Below are positions 1-13,100 of a stretch of DNA of 64,000 nucleotides, in pieces. The notes under the pieces were generated by a model, which did not search any database, was not told where the DNA came from, and saw nothing but the letters and a program-made list of their open reading frames with translations. Within the stretch, counting starts at the first letter, position 1. Every line of letters begins with the position of its first letter. The position numbers were made by a program, and so were the translations under genes. Source of the stretch: Flabesymbios commensalis (lineage: Eukaryota > Annelida > Polychaeta > Terebellida > Flabelligeridae); assembly GCA_964017125.1 (NCBI GenBank), contig OZ024902.1, forward strand, positions 109,159,188 to 109,223,187. The letters run 5' to 3'.

Positions 1-681
1 GGGGGCATGATTTTAGCTTTTTTCTGCCAAATATAAAAAAAAACCAGTTTGTGAGAAAACTATAATTGATGCGATAATCCGGTATACATGTATTATTGCA
101 GGTGATTGGAAGATGGCCCACAAAATGGGTATTCTTCTGATAAAATCTAAAGGCTTGGCACCTCTGGTAGGGGTATCTAGTGTACATTGTAGTGTATGTT
201 ACTAAATTGCTAAGCAGGACATTACAGATGTTACCCAGTAAGATTCTGGTGTCTCGTCGCTTATCTGAGGAAACCGCATCTTGCCTTCATCCTGATTTTT
301 GGCACAGGGAAGTATTGATAACACATGCCCATACAGGATTGTTCTTTTCTTTTTTTTGTAAAGTTAAATTGCTCATGTAAGTTGGACATAGCAATTAGAA
401 AAATTGACTATTCAATCTCGAATAACTGAGCAAAAAATGACATCATCAATAAAATAACTAGCATAGCCATTTATTCAGTTACAATAAAAAATAACTAATT
501 TATATGAGTGTTTCTGATGCTTATTCACTTATCTACAGATCGTTACCACGTCGATCAGCCCACTTAACACTCTTTATGCAACTAATTACTGTGATCACAA
601 TAATTATTATTAATTGATCACATCATTGTATTGTTCACTGGATTTACTATAAAATAGTCGTTTTATATATTGTGGATCATA
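1..681. other. AT-rich intronic sequence, nothing recognised
   Basis: Lies downstream of PRKCSH exon 11, so it should be intron 11. I checked both strands for the MRH-domain exons and saw none. Confidence 0.5.
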
Positions 682-923
682 TTAACCCTTTCAGTGCGGG
701 GACAGACTTTAGATGTCAGAATCTGACGTCCATTGATGTCACATTCTTACGTCTGAACTCGATCCTCGCACTGAAAGAATTATATATTCAAAATGGCTAC
801 AGAAACATAGGTATTCAAATGAAACGGAAATAGTTAACTACGAAATTTATGATGATTTCAAATTGAAAAAATCACTTTGTACACTTGGCATATACAAAAA
901 TATTTCAGCGCTATAAGGGTTGA
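682..923. mobile_element. TTAA-flanked hairpin MITE, type C (piggyBac-like ends)
   Basis: Begins TTAACCCTTTCAGTGCGG and ends in AAGGGTTGA (the right TTAA has decayed). An inner hairpin near the left end pairs TCAGTGCGGGGA with the copy ending CTCGCACTGAAAG. Same family as 4018-4237 and 51952-52195. TTAA target plus CCC ends is the piggyBac-type signature. Confidence 0.75.
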
Positions 924-986
924 ACATAATTTCTACATTTTCAGATGGCTTGTCTGTGAGGGGACGAGATAAAGACTACAGCAAAC

Positions 987-1121
987 CTCGTCATCTTCAT
1001 CATCATATTCATCTTCGTGATCATCCTCATCATACATGTCATCATCATCGTGATCGTCTTCGTGATCATAATCTCCTAGAGGAGAGTCTGTAAAGCTCTC
1101 AGTAGTGGGGGGAGGGGTCAC
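987..1121 (-). CDS. PRKCSH: PRKCSH exon 11 (acidic Asp/Glu/His tract)
   Basis: The acceptor is TTTTAG| and the donor GACGAG|GTTTGC; exactly 45 codons, phase 0. It starts [16 protein letters not shown] and continues as 29 residues that are nearly all D, E, H or Y. This stands where the vertebrate protein has its glutamate-rich linker before the MRH domain. The tract is Asp-rich with repeated histidines rather than poly-Glu. The next exon lies outside the window. Confidence 0.82.
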
Positions 1122-4100
1122 CTAAAAACAGCCATAGCCCTCAAATATGTGGACGATAGAAAGGCAGTGAAAACATAATACCTTTGTTAGGTGAGAGCAA
1201 ATTATACAACACAAAAAAAGGTCAGCTCCATTCATTCAATATATCATTAATGGTATTTTAAATTTAAAAATGGGAGATGATAAGACCACATGTCCATTTT
1301 TGTCAATTCTTTCGAATGAATAACAGGTGGTATTAAATGAATGGAGTCTGTTTATGCTAATCGTTATATTGAACCACACAGAAGACTTTATTGTCTAAAA
1401 ATAAACTCAGCTAAATAAAAGGATGAAAATTAAATTAAATTCAAATTCATAACAGAAGAAGGAAAATATTTGAACTATAATTAATAAATATGGGAGATCA
1501 AACTAAGTGTACACATGTATAAGACAATGGGGATAGAGTTTGTGATGTGAGATACACTGTAGAGTAAGCTCCGGAAGGAATATCATATGATAACTAATAT
1601 AACGTAAAACTCAAATATAAACTATGTTTCTGTTAAATCATATCAAAATATAACAAAGATCACCTGAACAATAGGAAATGCAGAGCAGAGATTTTCTAAA
1701 TCTGCTTACTCAGCAAATAATTACCAAAGTACTCCAACTCAAAAGTACTCTAAATAATTATCAGGTAATTGAAGGGACTTGCCTAATGAGCAAAATGGAC
1801 AATGAAGAGAGCAGTGAAGAGTGTAATTCCAATGTGTGAATACATATTTATACGCTGATGTCCAGAACATTGTCTATACATGTAATGTGAGACAAATTAG
1901 TGTAGAAAAAAACAAAAAGGAATGAGTTCAAGTGATGAAACACGATGGTGCTAGCAAACCTGAGACAATAACCCCTATCCTGCTAAGTTAATTTATTAAA
2001 ATTTTTAACAACTTGAGGTTGTGTCTCACTACCGCGATCCACAACCTCAAGTGGTTGAACATTAATCGAATTAGTTTAATTTGAGATTAAACATTTACAA
2101 ATCTTGATGTTTAAACAGTCATTTTTCTCCCAATAACAATGATTTGATCGACTAATAAAATAGGTTAAAACAAAAATAGTCGTTATCAGCAGGCAAAGGG
2201 ATAACAATCTGTTGTTTACTGTGAGAATATGCGATAGTATTTGTATATATACATACGGCCTGTTCCTCTGTGCCGGCTGGTGCGGGGGTCCTGTATATCT
2301 GTTTGATGTTAGGCCAGACAAGCTCTGTGAACATGTCTACATCCATCTGCTCATTGTCCTCCAGGTATTCCTGTCAGTCAAACATGTGTGGCATATAAAT
2401 CAGTCACCATTCATCTCATATACCCAGCAAAAACGGGCCATTCACCCAATGCTGTTTCAATGTTGAGCCAGCGTCGAAGACGGTGGATCAACATTGAAAC
2501 ACCATTGGGTGAATGCCCTGTGTTTGCCGGGTAGCTACTCATCAACTAAATACTATGTCAAACAAGATAAAAAAAAAGTGATACAAACAAAAAGGGTTGT
2601 TTCTTCAAGTCATTTTCTACTGGTAAAATTTATATGCATGGTCACCTGGCTTCCTTCGCAATTGTCTACTGAATGGGATTGATATCACTATTACATGTAT
2701 GACAAACATCACACATAACATATAAAGACTTTAAACAGAGTCCCCGTCGGAAAAAGAGCTAGGCATTAAATTATAAAATAGAATAATGGTTTGAATAAAT
2801 GTGAAAAAATGGGAGTGATGTATCATGCTAATATTAGATGGTTCATTTGTACTTTTGGTGACACTTGACATCTTTGCTTTGTAAGATGTAGCTGTAGATG
2901 CCATTTCCTGGTCTCTGACCAGGAATACTATCAATCTACAGCTCTGCCATGCAAAGCCAAAAGGCAGTACTAGCTCACTTGACAAGTAAGAAAATACTGC
3001 CTTTTGGTTTTGCGAAGCAGAGCTACATTCACTCTGATATCTCATATCATCCATCTTCTGTTTTACCTTTGCTTCCTCAGGAGACACTTCTCCGTTGCCA
3101 TCAATGTCAAACTCTTGTCGCTGCTGCATCTCCTCAACGCTCACCCTAAAAATACACACTCAATATCAACCCTTAAACTGCTAAATCATGTCCATAGCTT
3201 ATTTATTTGTCCTTCATAAAAATAAATTTAGTGAGATAAATGTGCTTTAAATTTGCAAAGTTGGTCCATATTTTGATTGAAATGGAACAAATATAAGTAA
3301 TTTTTCCCACTTGAAGTTGTGGGTCGCAGCAGCGAGACACAACTACTGAGTGGGTAAAATTTTAAATTAAATAATGTAGCACTATAAGGGGTTACCATCC
3401 AGTTTGAGAATGTCATAAACCATGTTTTATCAGGTACTATCCCTACAAAACCTTAACAATCACACAGGTTATTTTATGATATATGTATTTATTTATCACT
3501 TATAAATCTCTGATTTAAATCTGTGTTAAAGAATCAATGATATGATTAGGGACGGGACTTAGGGTTACTCAGGCCATTTTAGGTCATTAAAAATCAGAAA
3601 GAATGTATTGTGGACCACATTAATTTTAAAATCACTGTTCATTTTCATATTTAACTGTTGTTTTTAAAAACATCAATTCAAATTTAAGGCCCTAACTGCT
3701 TACACATATCACTTACAAATTATCATCATTGGAATCCAAATCTTGGAATGCGTCTGTACTAGCCAGTTTTTCTTTCTCTTGACGACGTTGCTCCAACTCC
3801 TCTGGTGACATATTTCAAAGAGCATGTTATAGTAGCTTGTTCTACTTTGTTTATCAGTTTTATAACACCATAATCCATTTCATTAAAGGTCATTTTTCAT
3901 TGGCTTAATTTGTGTAATATCTGTTTTGGTGACAAAGTGTCTTGTAAGCACAACTTAAATGCTGAATTGTTGTCTGATCCACAAAAAACATTACTCAAAT
4001 ACAAAATATATTTCTTATTAACCTTTTCAGTGTGGGGACCGTCTTTATACGCCAGATTCTGGCGTATAAAGACGGTCCACACACTGAAAGAATTATTTAT

Positions 4101-7100
4101 ATTAGTCGTACATCCTGAACATAGGTATTCCAATGAAGCGGATAGAGGTAACTCAGACATTAATGATTTCAATTTAAAAAAAAAAAAAATAGTCTTCATG
4201 GTTTAAACAACAAATAATTCAGCGTTGTAAGGGTTAATTATCCTACAATACATATACCTTTTGTTTTGATCGGTATGAAACTTACCATCCCATAGTTTTT
4301 TGTGTTTATCTTTAGCATCTTTTTCAGGTTCTTCTAATAATTCTTTAGAAACTGACAAACACAATAAAAAATGTAAAAAAAAACAAATCAACAAATTAAG
4401 TAAAAATTCTATTTTCCATTTGTTTCCCAAATATTGTGGATTTGTCATTATAGTTAATTCTACAGATTTGAGATCAGATTGCGGATACAGATTCGACGTG
4501 TATATAAGTGGGATGTATAATGTACCTTGTTTTTCATGTCGTGCATCTTCTGCTTCCTGTTTACTTGCTTCCAATTCCTGGAGACGTTTCTAAAAAAAAA
4601 ATACAAATTTTGAAAGTTAACAAATTATCTGATACAGTACAGGATTCCATTTTATGGAAATCACTAAGCCAGATATAACTGCATATAACAGGCATTAATT
4701 AATAAGATTACCTAGATATTATATTTGCATAGCAAATATGAAAGTCTCCACCTTCCACAATTAAAAGTTTATTGCAAATGCAGTAATGATGGGGCTTTAT
4801 AACATAAACATTGGCGACTGGAGATGTTTACGTCAATCTTGGATATGCAAATAAGCGCATTGCGGCCATGTTGAATATGCAAATTAGCTGATTTTCTAAC
4901 TCAGACAGGATAATCCATCGGAGGGTGTTCAGAAAAAAAATTGCGAAGATCGAATGAATATTGGAGAGCATTTACTTCGATCTTGAATAGGCAAATTAGC
5001 CCATGGCGGCCATGTTGAATATGCAAATCAGCTGATTTTTCGAACTCAGCCAGAATAATCCATCAGAGGGTGGTCAGGGAAAAAAACGCAAAGATCGGAT
5101 GAATCTTGACGACTGGAGAGTGTTTACGTCGATCTTGGATATGCAAATTAGCCCATGGCGGCCATGTTGAATATGCAAATTAGCTGATTTTTGAACTCAA
5201 GACAGGATAATCAATCAGAAGGTGTTCAGAAAAAAATTGTGAAAATCGGATAAATATTGGCGACTGGAGAGCGTTTACGTCGATCTTGAATATACAAATT
5301 AGCCCATGGCGGCCATGTTGAATATGCAAATTAGCTGATTTTCGAACTCAACCAGAATAATCCATCAGAGGGTGTTCAGAAAAAAATTCGGGAAGATTGG
5401 ATGAATATTGGCCACTGGAGAGCGTTTACTTCGATCAACGATATCGCATATATAAAAATTAGCCCATGGCGGCCATCTTGGATATGCAAATTAGCTGATT
5501 TTTGAACCCAAACAGGATAACCCTTCAGAGTGTTCAGAAAAAAAATCGCGAAGATCGGACAAATATCGGCGATTGAAGAGCGTTTACATCGTCAAATTGT
5601 TGAAGAATAATAATAATAATAACAACAATGGACAGCTCTAAAACAATAAGTCTCTACCACATAGTGGGTGGAGACTTAATTACAGCACTGGCTTCAAAGA
5701 CAACCTTGAATGATGTCATTTAATGGTAGTGTTTATAATGTCAGAGCCAAGACTTAGGACTTGAAACCACAAATGCTCTTTAAGCTATTTTTTCAAGTTA
5801 ATCTATTAAGCAAAATAATAGTTTGTATAGTAAGGTTCCTTTGGATTCTTTAAGTCTAAAAAAGCAAAAACTCAAATTGACAAAAATCAAATGACTCTTT
5901 GACAATTTCTCAATCTGCATATAATCCACTAATTTGTTGTTCTGGAATTGGATAGCATTCTCAGTCACACGAATTTCTGCAACAGCTACAAGTAAAGTTA
6001 TCCAGGGGGAGAAATTCATGATTTATTTAACTAGCCTATAGTACTAGTAATGGCAAAACTTCAGTACTCCACAAAGAGTTTTACTAGTAGTGTATAATAT
6101 AAATACAATTAAAAATAATGCAAGAACGCAATTACGACACTCACAACTTAGTTTTTTTAACAGATAACATGCGTTAACTGTGCACTATTCCAATATGACT
6201 GAATGAATTCACTCATTTAAGCCAGAGAGCAACTGAAACAAACTGTGCTCTCTGAAAGGTGAACCATATAACTGGTTCAATCATTATTAGGGTCCATGTT
6301 GAAGTCAGACAGATACTCTTGACGGTGAGCAATCAGGTAACTTCTGGGGTGAAATTTTTACTGGACATGACGGACCAGCAGCCATGAATGTTTACTGGTC
6401 AGTGGCGATCTTCACTAGCAATCATACTAGCGGACCAGTGAGAAGTTCTCTCCATGTTATTATTCCTACAAGATAAACTTCACTGTTTTCTTGTACATAT
6501 TTCTCAAAAATGATAGAATTTTCACTGTTAACCAAAATGGACAATTTTCAACTATTTTCTATTTTCCACAGGTTCTCTCTGTCCATGGCTATAATAAGCT
6601 TAGCATTCCGTCCAAGGTAGTACTTGTATCATTATCATCATCCTACATACATGGAAATCAGAAGATCAGCAGACGAATCATCTCTTGAGAATACATACAG
6701 AATTTGGCAAAATTACCTTGATATGAGTTTGTATTTTCATGAATACGATTACTTTCAAATTCTGGTGTGGCATAGGAATAGATGCACATAAAAACATATT
6801 TTTAATATAGATGTTATTTCCCTTTTAATTCTATTTATACTTGAATCGGTGATATTTGTTTCTATTTACATGTCCACCATGGTAACAGTCACTGATGAGT
6901 AGGAAATATTCCAAGGCATGTAAACAAATTGAGCATTAAAACACATGGCAGATACTGTTAAAGTTCACACAATTTTAGAATCATACATTTATTATTGAAA
7001 ATATGGGGTTTAACCCTTTCACCCCTGAAGCCCGTTTTCATGTGCTGAATGCTATAGCATTCAACACATGAAAACAGGCTTCAGTGGTGAAAGGGTTAAA

Positions 7101-10100
7101 TAAATATTTATTTTATTTAATTAAGATTAGTCCAATTGTGTCTCATTCAAAAAATGTACAAATTGTGTACGTGTACGTTGTGTGATGTACCATTTTAAAG
7201 GTAAATTTGTGTAGATTCAGAATATGCTAATACATAAATATCTAAATTTGGGACTTATGACTCATTTTGTCGAATATGATCAGGTCACAATTGTTACACT
7301 TAAGACGTTGCTAACCTGCTTCTCTTGGCGTGTTTCCTTGGCTTTTGTGGCATACTGTTGATATACCTGGTGTCCTTGCTGTGCTACTGCCTCTTGAGCC
7401 TCTTCCTCTGCACGAGCCTGCTTTCCCAGCTCCCTAACATTAACACATTCCAAATTATATGCAGGTTAAATATTAAACATACATATAACATCAACATTAG
7501 GTGATATTGCTCAGATTTAGATGTTGCCAGCTGCACAATTTCAGGCTAATTGGATAAAAAATTATTGATAAATCTATGTTTTGAGATGGATTGAGAAGCA
7601 TCTGGATTTTCGTTTGTTTTCCAGTTTTCAATATCTAAACTGCTGAAGCAATATTCATTAAAAACAGCAACATCTGAGATGATGTTTGAATCTAGGATTG
7701 CCCCCACATGTGTTATAAATCGGTGTTTCTTTCCGCTGCCTGGACCACATTTTCATTTGATTTTCGTCCATGTTTAACTTTTTCTGACCAATCAGTAAAA
7801 TACATGCACACATACCGTAGTATAAATTTCAAAGCGAATGTTGAGTGTTGTGTTAACGAGAACAATTGTTTATCTGAAAAAATCATTTTCCAGAGTTTAC
7901 AGAAAGGTAAACAAATATCTGACAAATAATTTTATAAAAAAGGTCATAGAAGTACATGTATACCGTAGATGTATAATAAAAAGCTACTGTTTGCAAATAG
8001 AGTGATTTAAAAGTAGAAGTTCATTAATTATTATTGACCACTGCAGTTTTTTAATCGACATAAAGAGTAATCGCAAAAGTTTGCAAAATCAAAAAAAATT
8101 GGGGGGGAATAAAACATTGATTTTTACCAGGCACATATATATCAGTACCTATAATGCTGCATTGTGAAATGCAGCACTGCATTGTGAAATGCAGCATTTG
8201 CATAGCTCACTTCAATTAAAAAGCAGAAATAAGTTGTCTCTGATAATTAGATTACAAAGAAACCTAAACCCCAGAAATTAGAGCCACCAAATGAATCTTC
8301 AATTTATTTGCTGGACTAGACTAGAAACAAACTGAACTACATAGCGAAAGGTGGTCGACCATTCACCAATGCATTATGCATTAAAAAGTCAAGTCATTGT
8401 TTTTACTTTCAAGAATTGATACAACATATAACACTGTTTTTAAACTTGAAAAATATGAAAACCTCTTTTTTATGGCTACAGCATCTGTGAAAATGTTGTG
8501 TACATTCTCTGAGCATAAATCTGTATCAAGTGTTATATAAATTTTAAACATGCCAGGAGGACACAACAGAGGTTACAATAACCTCACAATAACAGGTACA
8601 CAAGTTTACAAAAGAACATTTATGCACTATTTTACAATACATGTTTAAGGAAGATTTATTTAGCATAGCATCAGCTAGATTGTCTGATATTTTGAAACGA
8701 ATTGTGTAAGTAATTTTTACCCACAATAAATTGTGGGGTCATGGTACTGAGACTCAGCTTTAACATGTTTAAGTGAGTAAAACTTTATTTTGCAACTTAA
8801 ATGACAAATGACTGTTTTCAGAAGTAGAATTGGATACACATTGATTGTCTAAATCCGTAGATCTGGTAATATTCGCAAGGTTTTAATTTTCGCAAATTTC
8901 AATAATCTTGCGAAAATTAGTAAAGAAAAATGAAAATTCACAAATTCTTAACTTTGTGAAAAAGCCCAAAATCAGAAGTTTGCGAAAAATTAAACACACG
9001 ATCTACAGTAATGTTACTTGACTATAATTCACTGAAAATGTCATATCTGATAAAAAATAAGAAACAAATAACATGGTTGCATGCACAGGGAAAACCTGAT
9101 AACTTTCACTTTCATTATTATGGATAATATAAAGTCAAAATATACCGTAGTACAAAAACAAATCATGAAGCACATACCATACCGAAAATAACAAGATTAT
9201 TATATCAGGTACTAGTACAAATAAACTGTTTGATACACATGTACAGATATACAGAGAGTCTGAATCATTGAAGATTACACAGGAGTTACTTGAACTGTCT
9301 ATAACCAGAATAAAGAGACAGCATGATACACTTATAGATATAGTCTGACTGACTGGATACAACAGGAATTACCTTAACGGCTTATAATAGAATAAAGAGA
9401 CTGCACGATACATGTATAGATACACATATAGTCGGACTCACTGGACGTCACACAGCAATTACCTGAACTGCTTCTTAAACTTAGGGTATCTTTTGAGAAA
9501 TCTAGTTTGTTTATAGTTTGGGTATTTTGCATTCTTCCTTTTCTTTTTCTTCTTTGCTAGTTGGCTACATGTATGGCATAGTAGAATAATTATAAAAGAA
9601 AAACAATTAGATGAGTGGATTTTCAAAATCAACATAACAAAGATTTTATTGTTGGAACATAAAAGAACAAGACTACATAAGTCCAGGAGCTCCCGCGACG
9701 AATTAGAATTTGATTTAAGCAATTTTGTGTAGGGTTTTTAATGTAGTACTAGGCTAGGTCAAAAATCAAGACGCAAGACAACTAGGTCTAAGAAGCTCAG
9801 TCTAAGAGTAAGATAAGAACTAGACAGTTTTTGTCAGAGATTGCAAACCTCCATTAAAATTAATGATCCTAATCAGTATCCCAGTAATGGTCTACCTATC
9901 TGGCATGGTTTACCCGATATCAGGCCAATCGAGGTAACTAATAGCTGATTTACGGTCATTTTGAATTCGATATAAACTAGTTAAAAACTTAGGGTGCATC
10001 CCTCCCCCGAAACCTCATATTTTGTTTTATAGTAATAGACTAACATCTAACACAGTTTGCAAAATATTGGGCATGTGAAAGTAAATAATGGCCGATAGGG

Positions 10101-13100
10101 GACATTTTGAATTTGATCGAGTCGGAATTTTTCAAGATGCATCCTCAGCTGAAATGTCACATTTCATTCTATAGTAATGGTCTAGCCATCTAGCACGGTT
10201 TACCAAATATCGCCCATGTGAAAGTGAATAATGGCCGATAGGAGGCCATTTTGAATTTGATCAAGTCAAAATTTTTCAAGATGCATCCTCTCCTGAAATC
10301 TCACATTTTGTTTTATAGTAATGGTCTAGCCATCTAGTACGGTTACTAAAAACCGGCTATGTGAAAGTAAATAATGGCCGATAGGCGGCCATTTTGAATT
10401 TGATCGAGTCAATTTTTTTCAAGATGCAACCTCTCTTGTAATCTCACATTTTGTTTTATAGTAATGGCCCAGCTATCTAACACGGTTTACCAAATATCAG
10501 CAATGTGAAAGTAAATAGTGGCCGATAGGCGGCCATTTTGAATTCGATTGAGTCGAAAGTTTTTTAAAGGCATCCTCTCTCTAAACGTCACATTTTGTTT
10601 TATAGTAATGGTCTAGCTATCTAGCACGGTTTACCTGATATCAGGCCTATCGAGGTAAATAATGCTGATTGTCGGCCATTTTGAATTCGTAAATTAAAAC
10701 TTTTCAGGGTGCATCCTCCCCCGAAAACTCACACTTTGTTTTATAGTAATCAGGTAATGGTCTAGCCATCTAGCACGGTTGACCAAATAACGGCCATGTG
10801 AAAGTGAATAATGGCCGATAAGCGGCCATTTTGAATTTTATCGAGTCTAATTTTTTCAAGATGCATCCTCTCCTGAAATCACACATTTTGTTTTATAGTA
10901 ATGGTCTAGCCATCTAGCACGGTTTACCAAATAACGGCCATGTGAAAGTGAATAATGGCCGATAAGCGGCCATTTTGAATTTTATAGAGTCGAATTTTTT
11001 CAAGATGCATCCTTTCCTGAAATCACACATTTTGTTTTATAGTAATGGTCTAGCCATCTAGCACGGTTTACCAAATAACGGCCATGTGAAAGTGAATAAT
11101 GGCCGATAAGCGGCCATTTTGAATTTTATCGAGACAAATTTTTTCAAGATGCATCCTCTCCTGAAATCACACATTTTGTTTTATAGTAATGGTCTAGCCA
11201 TCTAGCACGGTTTACCAAATAACGGCCATGTGAAAGTGAATAATGGCCGATTGGCGGCCATTTTGAACTTTGACAAAATGAATTTTTTCAAAATACATTC
11301 TCTCCTGAAGCCTCACAATTTGTTTTATAGTAATGGTTTAGATATCTTGAGCGGTTTTCATGATATTCCACAATATCAGGCCTGTCGAGGTGAATAATGG
11401 CTGATGGGCGGCCATTTTGAATTTTATCAACTTCAAATTTTTCAGGATGCATCCTCTCCTGAAACCTTACAATTTATTTGATATTAATGGTGTAGCTATC
11501 TTGAGCGGTTTTCATGATATTCCGCAATATCAGGCCGGTCAAGGTGAATAATGGCCGATAGGCGGCCATTTTTAATTTTATCGACTTGAAATTTTTCAAG
11601 ATCCATCCTCTCCTGAAACCTCACAATTTGTTTTATAGTAATGGTCTAGCCATCTAGCACGGTTTACCAAATAACGGCCATGTGAAAGTGAATAATGGCC
11701 GATAAGCGGCCATTTTGAATTTCATAGAGTCGAATTTTTTCAAGATGCATCCTCTCCTGAAATCACACATTTTGTTTTATAGTAATGGTCTAGCCATCTA
11801 GCACGGCTTACCAAATAACGGCCATGTGAAAGTGAATAATGGCCGATAAGCGGCCATTTTGAATTTTATCGAGTCAAATTTTTTCAAGATGCATCCTCTC
11901 CTGAAATCACACATTTTGTTTTATAGTAATGGTCTAGCCATCTAGCACGGTTTACCAAATAACGGCCATGTGAAAGTGAATAATGGCCAATTGGCGGCCA
12001 TTTTGAACTTTGACAAAATGAATTTTTTCAAAATACATCCTCTCCTGAAGCCTTACAATTTGTTTTATAGTAATGGTTTAGATATCTTGAGCGGTTTTCA
12101 TGATATTCCACAATATCAGGCCTGTCGAGGTGAATAATGGCTGATAGGCGGCCATTTTGAATTTTATCAACTTCAAATTTTTCAGGATGCATCCTCTCCT
12201 GAAACCTTACAATTTATTTGATATTAATGGTGTAGCTATCTTGAGCAGTTTTCATGATATTCCGCAATATCAGGCCTGTCAAGGTGAATAATGGCCGATA
12301 GGCGGCCATTTTTAATTTTATCGACTTGAAATTTTTCAAGATGCATCCTCTCCTGAACCTCACAATTTGTTTTATAGTAATGGTGTAGCTATCTTGAGCG
12401 GTTTTCATGATATTCCGCAAAATCTTTCAGTCGGATTTACCGATGTTATAAATTAGGTCAAAGTGCTGGGTCAACTTCAAGGTCAAGGTCCAAAAACCTG
12501 AAAAGGCACAACTAGGGACCTTAGAGAACATGTATGTGCAATATGACTGTCATCGGCCCAGTACTTTTCGAGATCTGCTCCGGAAACGAAGTGCGCGTCA
12601 AAACGTCTAAATAGGTCATAGTTCTGAACCAGAAGTAGGTCAAAGTTCAAATACCCCAAAAGGCACAACTAGACCCCCTAGGGGTGTTGTGTGTAAAATT
12701 TGAAGACAATCGGACAAGTACTTTCAGAGATATGCTCCGGAAACGAATTGTTTACGGACGGCCCAACGGCCCAACGGCCCAACGGCCCAACGCCGTCACA
12801 TCATCATTTTCTCCTCTGCAACCTTGCGTATTGAATTCAGATTAAAAATATTTTAACCCGTCCATTAGCCACCTGGAAGTAACCCACATACCAAAAATTG
12901 TTATCCTAGCTTATTTTCTCACAAAGTTATAGGCAAAAGAAGAGGCCAAAAAAAAACGGAGGTAGAATCCATAGCTCCCTTCGCTCACCTACGGTGACGG
13001 CGGGAGCTAAAAAAGGAGAAAATATACTGAAAAGAAATGGGACCCTAATAATTTGAAGCAGTTTAGATATAAGATGACAGCTTAACAGTAACTCTACAGC

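Noticed and set aside
2731-3159. 142-codon minus frame treated as one gene
   Set aside because: Only its first part (3067-3145) is PRKCSH exon 9; the remainder is intron read-through across a palindrome.
4203-4574. 123-codon minus frame as a separate gene
   Set aside because: It is a run-on of PRKCSH exon 6 into the intron; exons 6 and 7 with their splice sites explain the conserved parts.
9459-9722. Lys-rich minus frame as an extra PRKCSH exon
   Set aside because: Exons 4 and 5 already join in phase and match the family without it; the sequence overlaps a tandem repeat.
9880-12425. Regular repeats as a CRISPR array
   Set aside because: Units are 146 bp, without unique spacers, in animal DNA; it is a satellite.
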